From assembly GCF_009857135.1 (NCBI RefSeq), contig NZ_CP047318.1, forward strand, positions 7,006,001 to 7,070,000: a DNA stretch of 64,000 nt. The letters are read 5' to 3'. Every line of letters starts with the position of its first letter. The first letter of the stretch is position 1. Below are positions 17,599 to 27,294 of the stretch, in pieces. The notes beneath the pieces are model-generated. The model saw only the letters and a program-made list of their open reading frames with translations, was not told the origin of the DNA and made no database searches. The stretch comes from Streptomyces sp. HM190 (GTDB taxonomy: Bacteria; Actinomycetota; Actinomycetes; Streptomycetales; Streptomycetaceae). The translations under genes were made by a program, and so were the position numbers.

Positions 17599-18304
17599 AT
17601 GGCGGAGTTCCTGGACCGCTTCCACGCCCAGGGGGAGAACACCCTGTTCAAGGAGGCGCCCGAGGACGGGCCGGGCCGCTGGGTGATCCCGCGCGGCCGG
17701 GCCGAGACGGCACTGGGGCTGGAACGCGTCCTCCGGGACGGACGGCCGCGTCGGCATCGGGAATCCCGCCCTCGCCGCCCGGGACGTCGCCGTCTCGCCG
17801 GAGGCGCTGACCCTGCTCGCGGCCGACCGCAACGGCCGACTCGTCATCCGGGCGGCCGAGTCGCGTCGTGGCGTCGTCGCGCCGCCGGACTCGACGAGCT
17901 GCGCGCGGTGGTCGAGGACTCCGACGCCTCGAAGCGGGATCTCCAGCGGGCGGGCCCTGGAGGGCCGGCACCGGATCGTGGGCGGCCGGTTCGTCCCCTC
18001 GGGCACCTCGGGGCGCGACGCGGGGGGCCGACGAGCACGAGGGCGCCGGCCCGGCGGGTCCCGATGCCGGACTCCTCGCGGATGCGGTGGCGGTCCTCGT
18101 CCAGCCCGACCAGGTAGTCGACGGCCCGGCCCACCGCTGTGTGCACCTCAGCCCCGGGCGCCCAGGCACCGCGGTGGCGGACGATCAGGGGTGCCTGAGG
18201 CCCGTCGAGCGTTTCACATCGAGGATGTGCAGGGCGCCGTCGCCCCGTATCAGCGGGATGTCGACCTCGTCGCCCGGTGCGAGCCTGCGGTGCGCGGCCT
18301 CGTC
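17599..18304 (+). pseudogene. Shedu-like (DUF4263) nuclease gene, frameshifted and internally inverted
   Basis: From ATG 17599 the plus strand reads a DUF4263-type N-terminal half in pieces: MAEFLDRFHAQGENTLFKEA, ALTLLAADRNGRLVIRAAES, AGLDELRAVVEDSDAS and ALEGRHRIVGGRFV, spread over at least three frames. At about 17995 this stops. The matching next part, EAAHRRLAPGDEVDIPLIRG, GALHILDVKR, then after another frameshift LIVRHRGAWAPGAEVHTAVG and AVDYLVGLDEDRHRIREESG, is read on the minus strand from about 18304 down to about 18000. The D...DVK pattern is the PD-(D/E)xK nuclease core of Shedu/DUF4263. The ~310-bp catalytic segment is therefore inverted and the gene is dead. The family call rests on remembered motifs. 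Confidence 0.65.
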
Positions 18305-18750
18305 GGCCCGACGGGAGCCGCTGCCGTTGCCACCGGTCCTGTGGCCGGGAGGGGGGCGACGGGGACCGCGGCGGCGCACGACGGTGCCGGCCCGGCGTCC
18401 CTCACGTCGAGACGGGGGCCCACGCCTTGCGCCACCGCACTGGCGTGCACGCCGCCGCGGTCCTCGCCCTGCCCGCGCGCGCCGGACCGGACGACCCCTC
18501 ATCCCGGTGGTCCGGCGCGATGCGCGGGCGGTGCGTCCGTGCCAGACCTCCCTGCTGGGCGATCAGGAACCGGACGCAGTCCAGTGGTTCGGCGAGTTCG
18601 GAGAGTTCATCGAGAACGTCGGTTTCGGCGGTTTCCTCGGTTGCGTCGGGGTTCCGGTCCGCGGCGGTGCCTGGGCGCGACAGGACAGATGTCGGCGCCG
18701 CCGCGGACCGGAAGTTTGCGGAGGGGGAGAACAGGGGGGAGGCTCCGATC
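18305..18750. other. Gene-free stretch beyond the broken DUF4263 gene
   Basis: About 445 bp up to the stop of glxR. It may contain the missing C-terminal end of the DUF4263 gene in degraded form, but I could not match it. The open frames through it are GC-rich shadows, including a plus-strand FGEFGEFIENVGFGGFLG stretch of no recognised family. Confidence 0.4.
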
Positions 18751-19644
18751 TCAGAGCGGGGTGCCCGAGAGGCGTTCCACGGCCCTCAGCAGGGCCGAGT
18801 GGTCCAGGCCCCCGTCGCCCTGCGCGCGCAGCGACGCCACCAGTTGGGCCACCACGGCGCCGACGGGGAGCGCGGCACCGACGCTGCGGGCGGCGTCGGT
18901 GACGATGCCCATGTCCTTGTGGTGCAGGTCGATCCGGAAGCCCGGCGTGAAGTCCCGGTTCAGGAAGTTGTCCTTCTTGCGGGTCAGTACGGTCGAGCCG
19001 GCGAGCCCGCCGTCGAGGACGTCCAGCGCGGCCCCAAGGTCCACCCCGGACTTCTCCAGGAAGACCACGGCCTCGGCGCACGCCTCGATGTTCACGGCGA
19101 CGATCAGCTGGTTCGCGGCCTTCACGGTCTGTCCGCAGCCGTGCGGGCCGCACAGCACGATGGTCCTGCCGAGCGCCTCGAAGAGCGGCCGGGCCTCGGC
19201 GAAGTCGGCCTGCTCACCGCCGACCATGATGGACAGCACGGCCTCCACGGCCCCGGCCTCGCCACCGGACACGGGCGCGTCGAGGACACGGATGCCCTTG
19301 TCCTGCGCCGCCCTCGCCAGGTCGATCGAGGTCTGCGGGGTGATGGACGACATGTCGATCAGCAGGGTCCCGGCGCGCGCGTTCTCCAGGATGCCCTCGG
19401 GGCCGTACGCGACCGCCTCGACCTGCGGTGACGCGGGCACCATCGTGATGACGACGTCGGCGTCCCGCACGGCCTCCGCGACGGAGGCCGCCGCGGTGCC
19501 GCCGGCCGCCGTCAGCCGGTCGAGTTTGTCCTGCTCCAGGGTGTGGCCCGTGACGTCGTAACCCGCCTTGATCAGGTTCTCGGACATGGGGGAGCCCATG
19601 ATGCCGAGTCCTATCCAGGCGACCTTGGGAAGACTGCTGCGCAT
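18751..19644 (-). CDS. glxR: Tartronate-semialdehyde (2-hydroxy-3-oxopropionate) reductase
   Basis: The 297-residue beta-hydroxyacid dehydrogenase uses NAD(P)H to reduce tartronate semialdehyde to D-glycerate. It has the Rossmann motif IGLGIMGSPMSENLIKAGY, DAPVSGGEAGAVEA for substrate binding and the catalytic lysine in GQTVKAANQLIV. The ATG at 19644 starts directly before the Rossmann strand. It lies 47 bp downstream of hyi on the same strand, so the two form an operon. Together with gcl they convert glyoxylate to glycerate. Confidence 0.93.
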   Translation of the reverse strand: MRSSLPKVAWIGLGIMGSPMSENLIKAGYDVTGHTLEQDKLDRLTAAGGTAAASVAEAVRDADVVITMVPASPQVEAVAYGPEGILENARAGTLLIDMSSITPQTSIDLARAAQDKGIRVLDAPVSGGEAGAVEAVLSIMVGGEQADFAEARPLFEALGRTIVLCGPHGCGQTVKAANQLIVAVNIEACAEAVVFLEKSGVDLGAALDVLDGGLAGSTVLTRKKDNFLNRDFTPGFRIDLHHKDMGIVTDAARSVGAALPVGAVVAQLVASLRAQGDGGLDHSALLRAVERLSGTPL

Positions 19645-19691
19645 GATGAGGGTGCCTCTCTGACTGCTCTGCTCCGTCTGGTCGGTGGCGC

Positions 19692-20531
19692 TCAGTGCGC
19701 CGCGCGGGCCTCTCGGGGAAGCCACGCGAACGCCTCGGCGCTCGGCCGGTCGCCCGGCTTGTACTCCAGGCCGACCCGGCCCTCGTAACCCGCCTCGGCG
19801 AGCTGGTCCAGGAGGTCGGCCAGAGGGAGGGAGCCCGTGCCCGGTGCGCCCCGGCCGGGGTTGTCGGCGATCTGCACATGGCCCGTCCGGTCGGTGTACC
19901 GCTCGATCACCGACGGCAGGTCCTCGCCGTTCATGGACAGGTGGTAGAGGTCCATCAGGAAACGGGCGTTGCCGAGGCCGGAGGCCCGGTTGACCTTGTC
20001 GACGACATCGACCGCGGCGGGCGCCGAGACCAGCGGGCAGAGCGGTGACTCCACCCTGTTGAGGGCCTCGACCAGCAGGATCGCGCCGACCCGGTCGGCG
20101 GCCCGCGCGGCGAGGACCAGGTTCTCCAGCGCGAGCGCGTCCTGCTCGGCGGGGTCCACGCCCTCGACGCGGTTGCCGTACAGGGCGTTGAGGGCGGTGC
20201 AGCCCACCGACCGCGCGAAGTCGGCGACCACGTCGACGTTGGCGCGGAACCGCTCCGACTCCTCGCCGGGGATCGACAGGGCGCCGCGGTCCGGGCCCGG
20301 CAGCCGGCCGGCGTAGAAGTTGAGCCCCGTCAACCGGACACCGGCGTCGTCGAGCGCGTGCCTGAGGGCGTCCAGTTCCGCCTGCCCGGGGGTGGGGGAG
20401 TCGACCCAGGGCCACCACAGTTCGACCTCCGTGAAGCCGGCCGCGGCGGCTGCCGCGGGGCGCTCCAGGAGCGGGAGTTCCGTGAAGAGGATCGACAGGT
20501 TGACGTTGAAGCGCTGCGCTGCGAATCCCAT
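19692..20531 (-). CDS. hyi: Hydroxypyruvate isomerase (TIM-barrel)
   Basis: The 279-residue xylose-isomerase-like TIM-barrel protein interconverts hydroxypyruvate and tartronate semialdehyde. Conserved features are FNVNLSILFTELPLLERP at the N-terminus, LLVEALNRVESP (metal Glu), FLMDLYHLSMNGEDL, HVQIADNPGRGAPGTG and the terminal VGLEYKP. The ATG at 20531 has GAGG upstream. The promoter region holds the same double operator as gcl and is shared with the divergent hydrogenase operon. Confidence 0.93.
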   Translation of the reverse strand: MGFAAQRFNVNLSILFTELPLLERPAAAAAAGFTEVELWWPWVDSPTPGQAELDALRHALDDAGVRLTGLNFYAGRLPGPDRGALSIPGEESERFRANVDVVADFARSVGCTALNALYGNRVEGVDPAEQDALALENLVLAARAADRVGAILLVEALNRVESPLCPLVSAPAAVDVVDKVNRASGLGNARFLMDLYHLSMNGEDLPSVIERYTDRTGHVQIADNPGRGAPGTGSLPLADLLDQLAEAGYEGRVGLEYKPGDRPSAEAFAWLPREARAAH

Positions 20532-20582
20532 GGGGCCTCAGACGCTCCCTTCCGTGCCGCGTACGAGTAGCGCTCTCCCGTG

Positions 20583-20620
20583 ATTCCGTATAGTGGAATC
20601 TGATTTCTGCTTAACGGAAG
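20583..20620. promoter_or_regulatory. Double operator between hyi and the hydrogenase operon
   Basis: ATTCCGTATAGTGGAAT (20583-20599) has perfect ATTCC/GGAAT arms. TTTCTGCTTAACGGAAG (20604-20620) follows at a 21-bp offset. Both match the pair in front of gcl (TTCC-N-TATAG-N2-GAA type plus TTTCYG-N5-CGGAAR). They lie 52-89 bp upstream of hyi and about 160 bp upstream of the first hydrogenase gene, so a regulator bound here could affect either. Confidence 0.65.
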
Positions 20621-20780
20621 ACTGCCGTTCATGGTCCGGGCCTGTCAAGAGGGCGCGGAAGCCGGCGCGCCGGAGGCCCCTCGAACGGCTCAGCGCGCTC
20701 CGCCGGAGGAGGCGGGAGAGCGTGAGCGGTGTGACGGTGGTGGAAGGGATGAGCCGGCACACGAGCAGAAGGAGGGCGCG

Positions 20781-22853
20781 ATGGCGTACGGACCGGTCGA
20801 CAGCGGCACGGTGGGCCCGGCCGCGGGCATGGACACCGGCCTGCCGACGGACCCGTCCCGCGGCGTGTTCGGGCAGATCACCGCCGTCGCCGACGCCGTC
20901 CTTTACGAGGGCTACCTCCTGTACCCCTACCGGCGGTCCTCCGCGAAGAACCGCGTCCGCTGGCAGTTCGGGGTGCTGTTCCCCCGGCCGTGGGTGGAGG
21001 CGGACGGCCCGGTCGTCCCCGGTGTGTCCGGCTCCGCCGACTCCTGGTACCAGCGGACCGAGGTCCTGCTGCGTGTCCGGCGACCCGGCGCCACCGTCCG
21101 GGTGAGGCTCCGTCACCTGCAGACGCAGCACAAGCAGATCGAGCAGGCCGGCCCCGACGGCGGCCACCGCCCCGTCCCGTCGCTGCGGACCGATGACGGC
21201 ACCGTCCATCTGACGTTCGACGAGGCCGTTCCGCGCGAGGCCGACATCGTCGTCCCGCTGGCAGACCTGCTGCGCGGCGAGCGCACGGTCCCGGTGGAGG
21301 CGGCGGCCGGTGAGGACGTCGAACCGCTGCCGGGCCGCGCCGGGCGGGTGGTGCGCCGCCGCGAGGAGGTCAGGGCGAGCGTCGCGCTGACGGCCGAGCG
21401 GCTCGCGGACGATGTGTTCCGGCTCCGCGTGCGCACCGCGAACGCCGTCGGCGCCCTGGAGCCGCGGGCCCCGCGCGACGAGGCGCTGCGCCGGGCGCTC
21501 GTCGCCACGCACACGCTCATCGGTGGTGACGGCGTGGAGTTCGTGTCGCTGATCGACCCGCCGGCGGACCTGGCCGACCAGGCGCGGGCCTGCCGCAACG
21601 AGTTCACGTTCCCGGTCCTCGCCGACGAGCCGCCCGCCGGCCCCGTCGTGCTCTCCGCGCCGATCATCCTGCCCGACCACCCCCAGGTGGCCCCGGAGAG
21701 CCCGGGAGACCTGCACGACGCGGCGGAGATCGACGAGATCCTCACACTGCGCACCATGCTGCTGACCGACGAGGAGAAACGGGAGGCACGCGCCACCGAC
21801 CCGCGGGCCGCCGCGATCCTCGACCGGGTCGACACCATGCCCCCGGAGATCTTCGCCCGCCTCCACGGCGCGGTCCGCTCCCTGACCCCGGCCACCGCGC
21901 CCTTCGGCCCGCCCCCGGCGGCAGCGTCCGCCGGTCCGGCGGCGACCGCCGTGCCTGCGGGTGCGGCGCTGACCGCCGTGCCTGCGGGTGCGGCGCTGAC
22001 CGCCGTGCCTGTCGGTTCGCCCTCGGGCGCCGCGTCTGCGGGTCCGGCGTCGGCCACCGCGCCCTTCGGCCCGCCCCCGGCGGCAGCGTCCGCCGGTCCG
22101 GCGGCGACCGCCGTGCCTGCGGGTGCGGCGCTGACCGCCGTGCCTGTCGGTTCGCCCTCGGGCGCCGCGTCTGCGGGTCCGGCGTCGGCCACCGCGCCCT
22201 TCGGCCCGCCCCCGGCGGCAGCGTCCGCCGGTCCGGCGCCGACCGCCCTGTCTGCCGGCCTGAACCCGGCCGCCGCGCCTCCCGGCGGGACCCCGGCCGC
22301 CTGGCCTGTCGGCCCGAATCCGGCCGCGGCGTCTGCCGGGCCGACCCCGCCACCGGCGCCTGCCGGTCCCGCCCCGGCCGCCGCTCCCGTCGCCCCGCCC
22401 CCGGCCACGCCGATGCCGCCCCCCGCCGCCACCCCGGTGGCCTCGGCGTCCGAGCGGCCCGTCTGGTGGCAGGAGGGGGCCGACGACGGGCTCTCGCCGA
22501 CCACCGAGACCGTGCTCGTCGACGGGGTCTCCGTCGGCGGCGGCAGCCGCGTACGGCTGCGGCCCCGCAGGAGCGCCGACGCCCAGGACATGTTCCTGGC
22601 CGGGCGCACCGCGGAGGTGGCCGCCGTCTTCCACGACGTCGACGGCAGCGTGCATCTCGCCGTCACCCTCGACGACGACCCCGCATCCGAACTCCACACC
22701 TGGTACGGCCGCTTCCTCTACTTCCGGCCCGACGAGCTCGAACCACTGGAGCCCGCCGCATCCCCGGACGAGCCGTCGCAACCGGCTCCCGCCGCAGCTC
22801 CGGCGCGGCACACGACGACCGACTCCGAGACCCACCGCAGCGGAGGCCGATGA
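20781..22853 (+). CDS. Hydrogenase-cluster-associated protein with Ala/Pro repeat linker
   Basis: The 690-residue protein is the first gene of the hydrogenase operon. Three parts are visible. An N-terminal domain (~1-365) includes GQITAVADAVLYEGYLLYPY and an EEIDEILTLRTMLL-like helical end. An Ala/Pro/Gly linker (~370-555) is built largely of tandem repeats. A C-terminal domain of ~120 residues (GGGSRVRLRPRRSADAQDMF, GRTAEVAAVFHDVDG, LDDDPASELHTWYGRFLYF) looks SH3-like and recurs next to group 1h/5 hydrogenases. Function is unknown; no transmembrane segment or signal peptide. The ATG at 20781 has GGAGGG upstream. The stop is 1 bp before the small-subunit ATG, so translation is coupled. Confidence 0.75.
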   Translation: MAYGPVDSGTVGPAAGMDTGLPTDPSRGVFGQITAVADAVLYEGYLLYPYRRSSAKNRVRWQFGVLFPRPWVEADGPVVPGVSGSADSWYQRTEVLLRVRRPGATVRVRLRHLQTQHKQIEQAGPDGGHRPVPSLRTDDGTVHLTFDEAVPREADIVVPLADLLRGERTVPVEAAAGEDVEPLPGRAGRVVRRREEVRASVALTAERLADDVFRLRVRTANAVGALEPRAPRDEALRRALVATHTLIGGDGVEFVSLIDPPADLADQARACRNEFTFPVLADEPPAGPVVLSAPIILPDHPQVAPESPGDLHDAAEIDEILTLRTMLLTDEEKREARATDPRAAAILDRVDTMPPEIFARLHGAVRSLTPATAPFGPPPAAASAGPAATAVPAGAALTAVPAGAALTAVPVGSPSGAASAGPASATAPFGPPPAAASAGPAATAVPAGAALTAVPVGSPSGAASAGPASATAPFGPPPAAASAGPAPTALSAGLNPAAAPPGGTPAAWPVGPNPAAASAGPTPPPAPAGPAPAAAPVAPPPATPMPPPAATPVASASERPVWWQEGADDGLSPTTETVLVDGVSVGGGSRVRLRPRRSADAQDMFLAGRTAEVAAVFHDVDGSVHLAVTLDDDPASELHTWYGRFLYFRPDELEPLEPAASPDEPSQPAPAAAPARHTTTDSETHRSGGR
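21891..22230 (+). repeat. In-frame tandem repeats (162 and 135 bp periods)
   Basis: Near-identical copies of a unit starting GCCACCGCGCCCTTCGGC begin at 21891, 22053 and 22188. The first copy is longer by one extra 27-bp subunit encoding a VPAGAALTA-like nonapeptide. All periods are multiples of three, so the reading frame of the linker in the host gene is kept. The repeat number is likely to vary between strains. Confidence 0.85.
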
Positions 22854-22854
22854 C

Positions 22855-23943
<1,089 letters not shown>

Positions 23944-23980
23944 CACCGGGCGCGGCGGGTGCCTGCCGCCACGGGCCGAC

Positions 23981-24060
23981 CACCCCCGACCTCCCCGGCA
24001 CCCACCCCACCCCCACACGACCCCACCCCCAGCACCCACCCCACCCCCCACCCACACCAC
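23981..24060. repeat. C-rich tract; template strand able to form G-quadruplexes
   Basis: Within the 143-bp gap between hhyS and hhyL, ~80 bp consist of CCCC/CCCCC runs broken by A or AC. The opposite strand therefore carries more than eight closely spaced GGG-GGGGGG runs, a textbook G-quadruplex pattern on the transcribed template strand. The hhyL start at 24087 lies just beyond. Confidence 0.7.
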
Positions 24061-24086
24061 GCCGACAGCGAGGGGCAGCACCGCAC

Positions 24087-25880
24087 ATGACCACCACCGA
24101 GGCCCGGCCCACCGAGCGCAAGCCGCCACAACTCGTGGACATGTCCTGGGATCCCATCACCCGGATCATCGGGAACCTGGGCATCTACACGAAGATCGAC
24201 TTCGCCAACAGGGAAGTCGTGGAATGCCACAGCACCTCGTCGCTGTTCCGCGGCTACTCGGTGTTCATGAAGGGCAAGGACCCCCGCGACGCGGGCTTCA
24301 TCACGTCCCGGATCTGCGGCATCTGCGGCGACAACCACACCACCTGCTCCGACTACGCCCAGCAGATGGCCTACGGCGTCAAGCCGCCCCCGCTGGCCGA
24401 CTACATCGTCAACCTCGGCGAGGCGGCGGAGTACATCTTCGACCACACGATCTTCCAGGACAACCTGGTCTTCGTGGACTTCTGCGAGGCGATGGTCAAG
24501 TCCACCAACCCGGGTGTGCTGGCCCGCGCCGAGAGCACCTCGGCCCCGCGCGGCGACGTCCACGGCTACCGCACGATCGCCGACATCATGCGGGCCTTCA
24601 ACCCCTTCGAGGGCGAGGTCTACAAGGAGGCCCTGAAGGTCAGCCGCATCACCCGCGAGATGTTCTGCCTGATGGAGGGGCGGCACGTCCACCCCTCCAC
24701 GCTGTACCCGGGCGGCGTCGGCACGATGCCGCAGCCGACCACCTTCACCGACTACCTCAGCCGCCTCATGCGGGTCATCGACTTCGTGAAGAAGGCCGTC
24801 GCCATGAACGACGACGTCTTCGACTTCTTCTACGAGGCGTTGCCCGGCTACGAGGAGGTCGGCCGCCGCCGCGTCCTGCTGGGCTGCTGGGGCGCCTTCC
24901 AGGACCCCATGACCGTCGACTACCGCTACGAGACGATGAACACCTGGGGCAAGCAGATGTACGTCACCCCGGGCATCGTCGTCGACGGCGAACTCGTCAC
25001 CAACAACCTCATCGACATCAACCTCGGCCTGCGCATCATGCTGGGCAGCTCGTACTACGAGGACTGGGTGGGCGAGAAGCCGTTCGTCACCCACGACCCG
25101 CTCGGCAACCCCGTCGACATGCGCCACCCGTGGAACCAGACCACCGTCCCGGTGCCGCAGAAGCGGGACTTCGACGACAAGTACAGCTGGGTCATGAGCC
25201 CCCGCTGGCTCGACCCGCGCACCGGCGACCACCTAGCCCTCGACACCGGCGGCGGCCCCCTCGCCCGCCTGTGGTCGACCGCGCTCAGCGGCATCGTCGA
25301 CACCCCGTACGTCAAGGCCACCGGCCACAGCGTGCGCATCTCCCTGCCCAAGGGCGAGAAGCTCCCGGAGACCACCTTCGAGTGGCGCATCCCGCAGTGG
25401 AGCAACACCATCGAACGCGACCGCGCCCGGCCCTACTTCGTCGCCTACGCGGCCGCGATGGCCCTGCAGTTCCTGGAGGAGGCCATGGGGCTGGTGCGGG
25501 CCGGCGAGACCAAGGTGTTCGAGAACTTCGAGGTGCCCGACGAGGCGATCGGCTGCGGTTTCCACGAGGCGGTGCGCGGCGTCCTCTCCCACCACCTGGT
25601 GATCAAGGACAAGAAGATCGCCAACTACCACCCGTACCCGCCCACCCCGTGGAACGCCAGCCCCCGCGACAAGTTCGGCACCCCCGGCCCGTACGAGGAC
25701 GCCGTCCAGGGCCAGCCGATCTTCGAGGAGAACGGGCCCGACGACTTCAAGGGCATCGACATCATGCGCACCGTGCGCAGCTTCGACCCCTGTCTGCCGT
25801 GCGGCGTGCACATGTACGTCGGCAAGGGCAAGACGCTGACCACGCTGCACTCGCCGACGTACGGGGCGAACCATGGCTGA
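24087..25880 (+). CDS. hhyL: [NiFe]-hydrogenase large subunit, group 1h/5
   Basis: The 597-residue catalytic subunit holds the NiFe(CN)2CO site. The L1 motif RICGICGDNHTTCSDYA has C77 and C80; the L2 motif DPCLPCGVHMY has C569, C572 and H575. Twenty-two residues follow H575 and would be removed by the endopeptidase encoded at 34618-35151 once nickel is inserted. The pattern TSRICGIC and the 3Cys/Asp small subunit place it in the high-affinity group that oxidises atmospheric H2. The ATG at 24087 follows GAGGGG. Its end overlaps the NifU-like gene by 8 bp. Confidence 0.96.
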   Translation: MTTTEARPTERKPPQLVDMSWDPITRIIGNLGIYTKIDFANREVVECHSTSSLFRGYSVFMKGKDPRDAGFITSRICGICGDNHTTCSDYAQQMAYGVKPPPLADYIVNLGEAAEYIFDHTIFQDNLVFVDFCEAMVKSTNPGVLARAESTSAPRGDVHGYRTIADIMRAFNPFEGEVYKEALKVSRITREMFCLMEGRHVHPSTLYPGGVGTMPQPTTFTDYLSRLMRVIDFVKKAVAMNDDVFDFFYEALPGYEEVGRRRVLLGCWGAFQDPMTVDYRYETMNTWGKQMYVTPGIVVDGELVTNNLIDINLGLRIMLGSSYYEDWVGEKPFVTHDPLGNPVDMRHPWNQTTVPVPQKRDFDDKYSWVMSPRWLDPRTGDHLALDTGGGPLARLWSTALSGIVDTPYVKATGHSVRISLPKGEKLPETTFEWRIPQWSNTIERDRARPYFVAYAAAMALQFLEEAMGLVRAGETKVFENFEVPDEAIGCGFHEAVRGVLSHHLVIKDKKIANYHPYPPTPWNASPRDKFGTPGPYEDAVQGQPIFEENGPDDFKGIDIMRTVRSFDPCLPCGVHMYVGKGKTLTTLHSPTYGANHG

Positions 25881-26433
25881 GGCCACCGCCCCCGCGCGCC
25901 TCGCGGGCCCCGACGTCGAGGCCCGGCTGGCCCGGCTCGACGCGCTGCTGGAGGAGGTCGAGTCCGCGCCCGGCCCCGCCGCGCGCGCGGCGACCGACGC
26001 GGTACGGCTGCTCACCGAGGTCTACGGCGAGGCCCTGGCCCGCGTCCTGGACCACGCCGACGCCCCGCTCGCCGCGCGCCTCACCGACGACGAACTGCTG
26101 GGCCACCTGCTGGTGCTGCACGACATCCACCCCGAGCCCCCCGAGCAGCGGGCGGCCCGCGCCGTCGAACGCCTGCGGCCCGCCGTGCGGGAACGCGGCG
26201 GCGACGTCGAATGGGCCGGCGTCGATGGGGACGTCGCCCGGGTGCGGCTGACGTCGGGCGGCGGCTGCGGATCCGGGTGCGGCGGCGGAGGCGGCGGTGG
26301 CGACGTGAGCGACGCCGTCCGCGAGGCGGTGCTCGCCATGGCCCCCGAGCTGACGGCGGTGGAACCGGTGCCGCAGGCCCCGGCCCCCGCGTTCGTGCCG
26401 CTGACCACGCTCAAGCGCCGGGACGCCCCATGA
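25873..26433 (+). CDS. NifU-domain-like protein of the hydrogenase operon
   Basis: The 186-residue protein has a helical N-terminal half (~1-95) and a C-terminal NifU-like fold: RERGGDVEWAGVDGDVARVR, then a Gly-rich metal loop with C132 and C136, then VLAMAPELTAVEPV. Classical NifU domains carry CxxC; here the spacing is CGSGC followed by a run of seven glycines. It probably donates or repairs Fe-S clusters for HhyS; this is inferred from domain and position. ATG 25873 lies inside the end of hhyL, and its stop overlaps the next ATG. Confidence 0.75.
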   Translation: MAEATAPARLAGPDVEARLARLDALLEEVESAPGPAARAATDAVRLLTEVYGEALARVLDHADAPLAARLTDDELLGHLLVLHDIHPEPPEQRAARAVERLRPAVRERGGDVEWAGVDGDVARVRLTSGGGCGSGCGGGGGGGDVSDAVREAVLAMAPELTAVEPVPQAPAPAFVPLTTLKRRDAP

Positions 26434-27026
26434 CCACCGAGGGCGCGCTGGCCCGCCTCATCCGGTCCTCGGCCGACAGCACCGCGGCGGCCGGGGCGGA
26501 ACTGTGCGACCTGTGCGCCGCACCGGTCGCCGACGAGCACGCCCACCTCTACGACACCGGTCAGGCTCAGGTGCGCTGCGTGTGCGGCCCCTGCTCGGTG
26601 CTGTTCGCCGACGCCAAGGCGGCGGACGGCCACCACCGGCTCGTGCCCCGGCGCCGGGAGCGGCTGCCCCACCTGGACACCACCGTCCTGGGCGTGCCGG
26701 TCGGGCTGGTGTTCTTCGTGCCCCGGACGGACGGCACGGTCACCGCCGAGGGGCCGAGCCCCGCGGGCGCCATGCGGTGGGAGGTGGACGCCTCGGCCTG
26801 GGCACAACTGACCCGGACCTGTCCACAGCTCGCCGGCATGGAACCCGACGTGGAGGCCCTCCTCGTGAACACCGTCCACGGCCTCGACCACCACTGGATC
26901 GTGCCGATCGACGACTGCTACCGGATGGTCGCCGTCGTACGCCGCGAATGGCGCGGCCTGTCCGGCGGGGGCCGGGTCTGGCCGGCCGTCGAGGAGTTCT
27001 TCGAGGACCTCACCGAGCGGCCATGA
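26430..27026 (+). CDS. DUF5947-family hydrogenase-associated protein
   Basis: The 198-residue protein has an N-terminal zinc-ribbon-like segment (CDLCAAPVADEHAHLY, VRCVCGPCSVLF) and a C-terminal globular domain (LGVPVGLVFFVPRTDGTV, VEALLVNTVHGLDHHWIVPI, CYRMVAVVRREWRGLSGGG). It matches the DUF5947 type found with group 1h/5 hydrogenases. The ATG overlaps the preceding stop by 4 bp. Function is unknown; the cysteine pairs suggest a metal or redox role in assembly or electron transfer. Confidence 0.75.
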   Translation: MTTEGALARLIRSSADSTAAAGAELCDLCAAPVADEHAHLYDTGQAQVRCVCGPCSVLFADAKAADGHHRLVPRRRERLPHLDTTVLGVPVGLVFFVPRTDGTVTAEGPSPAGAMRWEVDASAWAQLTRTCPQLAGMEPDVEALLVNTVHGLDHHWIVPIDDCYRMVAVVRREWRGLSGGGRVWPAVEEFFEDLTERP

Positions 27027-27067
27027 CCACGCACTCCGCGGAACCGGAGGCGAGGAAGGAGAACACC

Positions 27068-27274
27068 ATGGGCAGCATCAGAGTGGGCCGGGCCCAGGCC
27101 AGGCCCGACACGCCCCGCCACATCACCGGCATGCACCAGGGCAACCGGGGACCGTACAAGGACCAGCAGGGACACCACGAGGACGGCACCGCCGACGCGC
27201 GCCGTTCCACCGGGATCCACTGGAAGCGGCATGACACCCTCGCGGAGACCATGCCGAACATCTCACCGGGATGA
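27068..27274 (+). CDS. Small conserved hydrogenase-cluster protein (68 aa)
   Basis: ATG 27068 is preceded by AGGAAGGAG at good spacing; an in-frame ATG at 27023 overlapping the DUF5947 stop is an alternative. The 68-residue product is polar and basic (GMHQGNRGPYKDQQGHH, STGIHWKRHD, TMPNISPG) with no membrane segment and no cysteine. Its place in the tightly packed operon and the strong ribosome site support it being real. It has no recognised domain. The stop overlaps a following ATG. Confidence 0.65.
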   Translation: MGSIRVGRAQARPDTPRHITGMHQGNRGPYKDQQGHHEDGTADARRSTGIHWKRHDTLAETMPNISPG

Positions 27275-27294
27275 GACAGCAGGGAGTCGCCGCA

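Noticed and set aside
18305..18750. Plus-strand frame with FGEFGEFIENVGFGGFLG as a gene
   Set aside because: No start signal, no family and surrounding sequence is degraded. It is probably chance reading of a GGNTTCG-rich run.
24001..24060. A small ORF in the hhyS-hhyL spacer
   Set aside because: The translated product is Pro/His/Thr low-complexity with no start signal. The tract is better viewed as a nucleotide-level feature.
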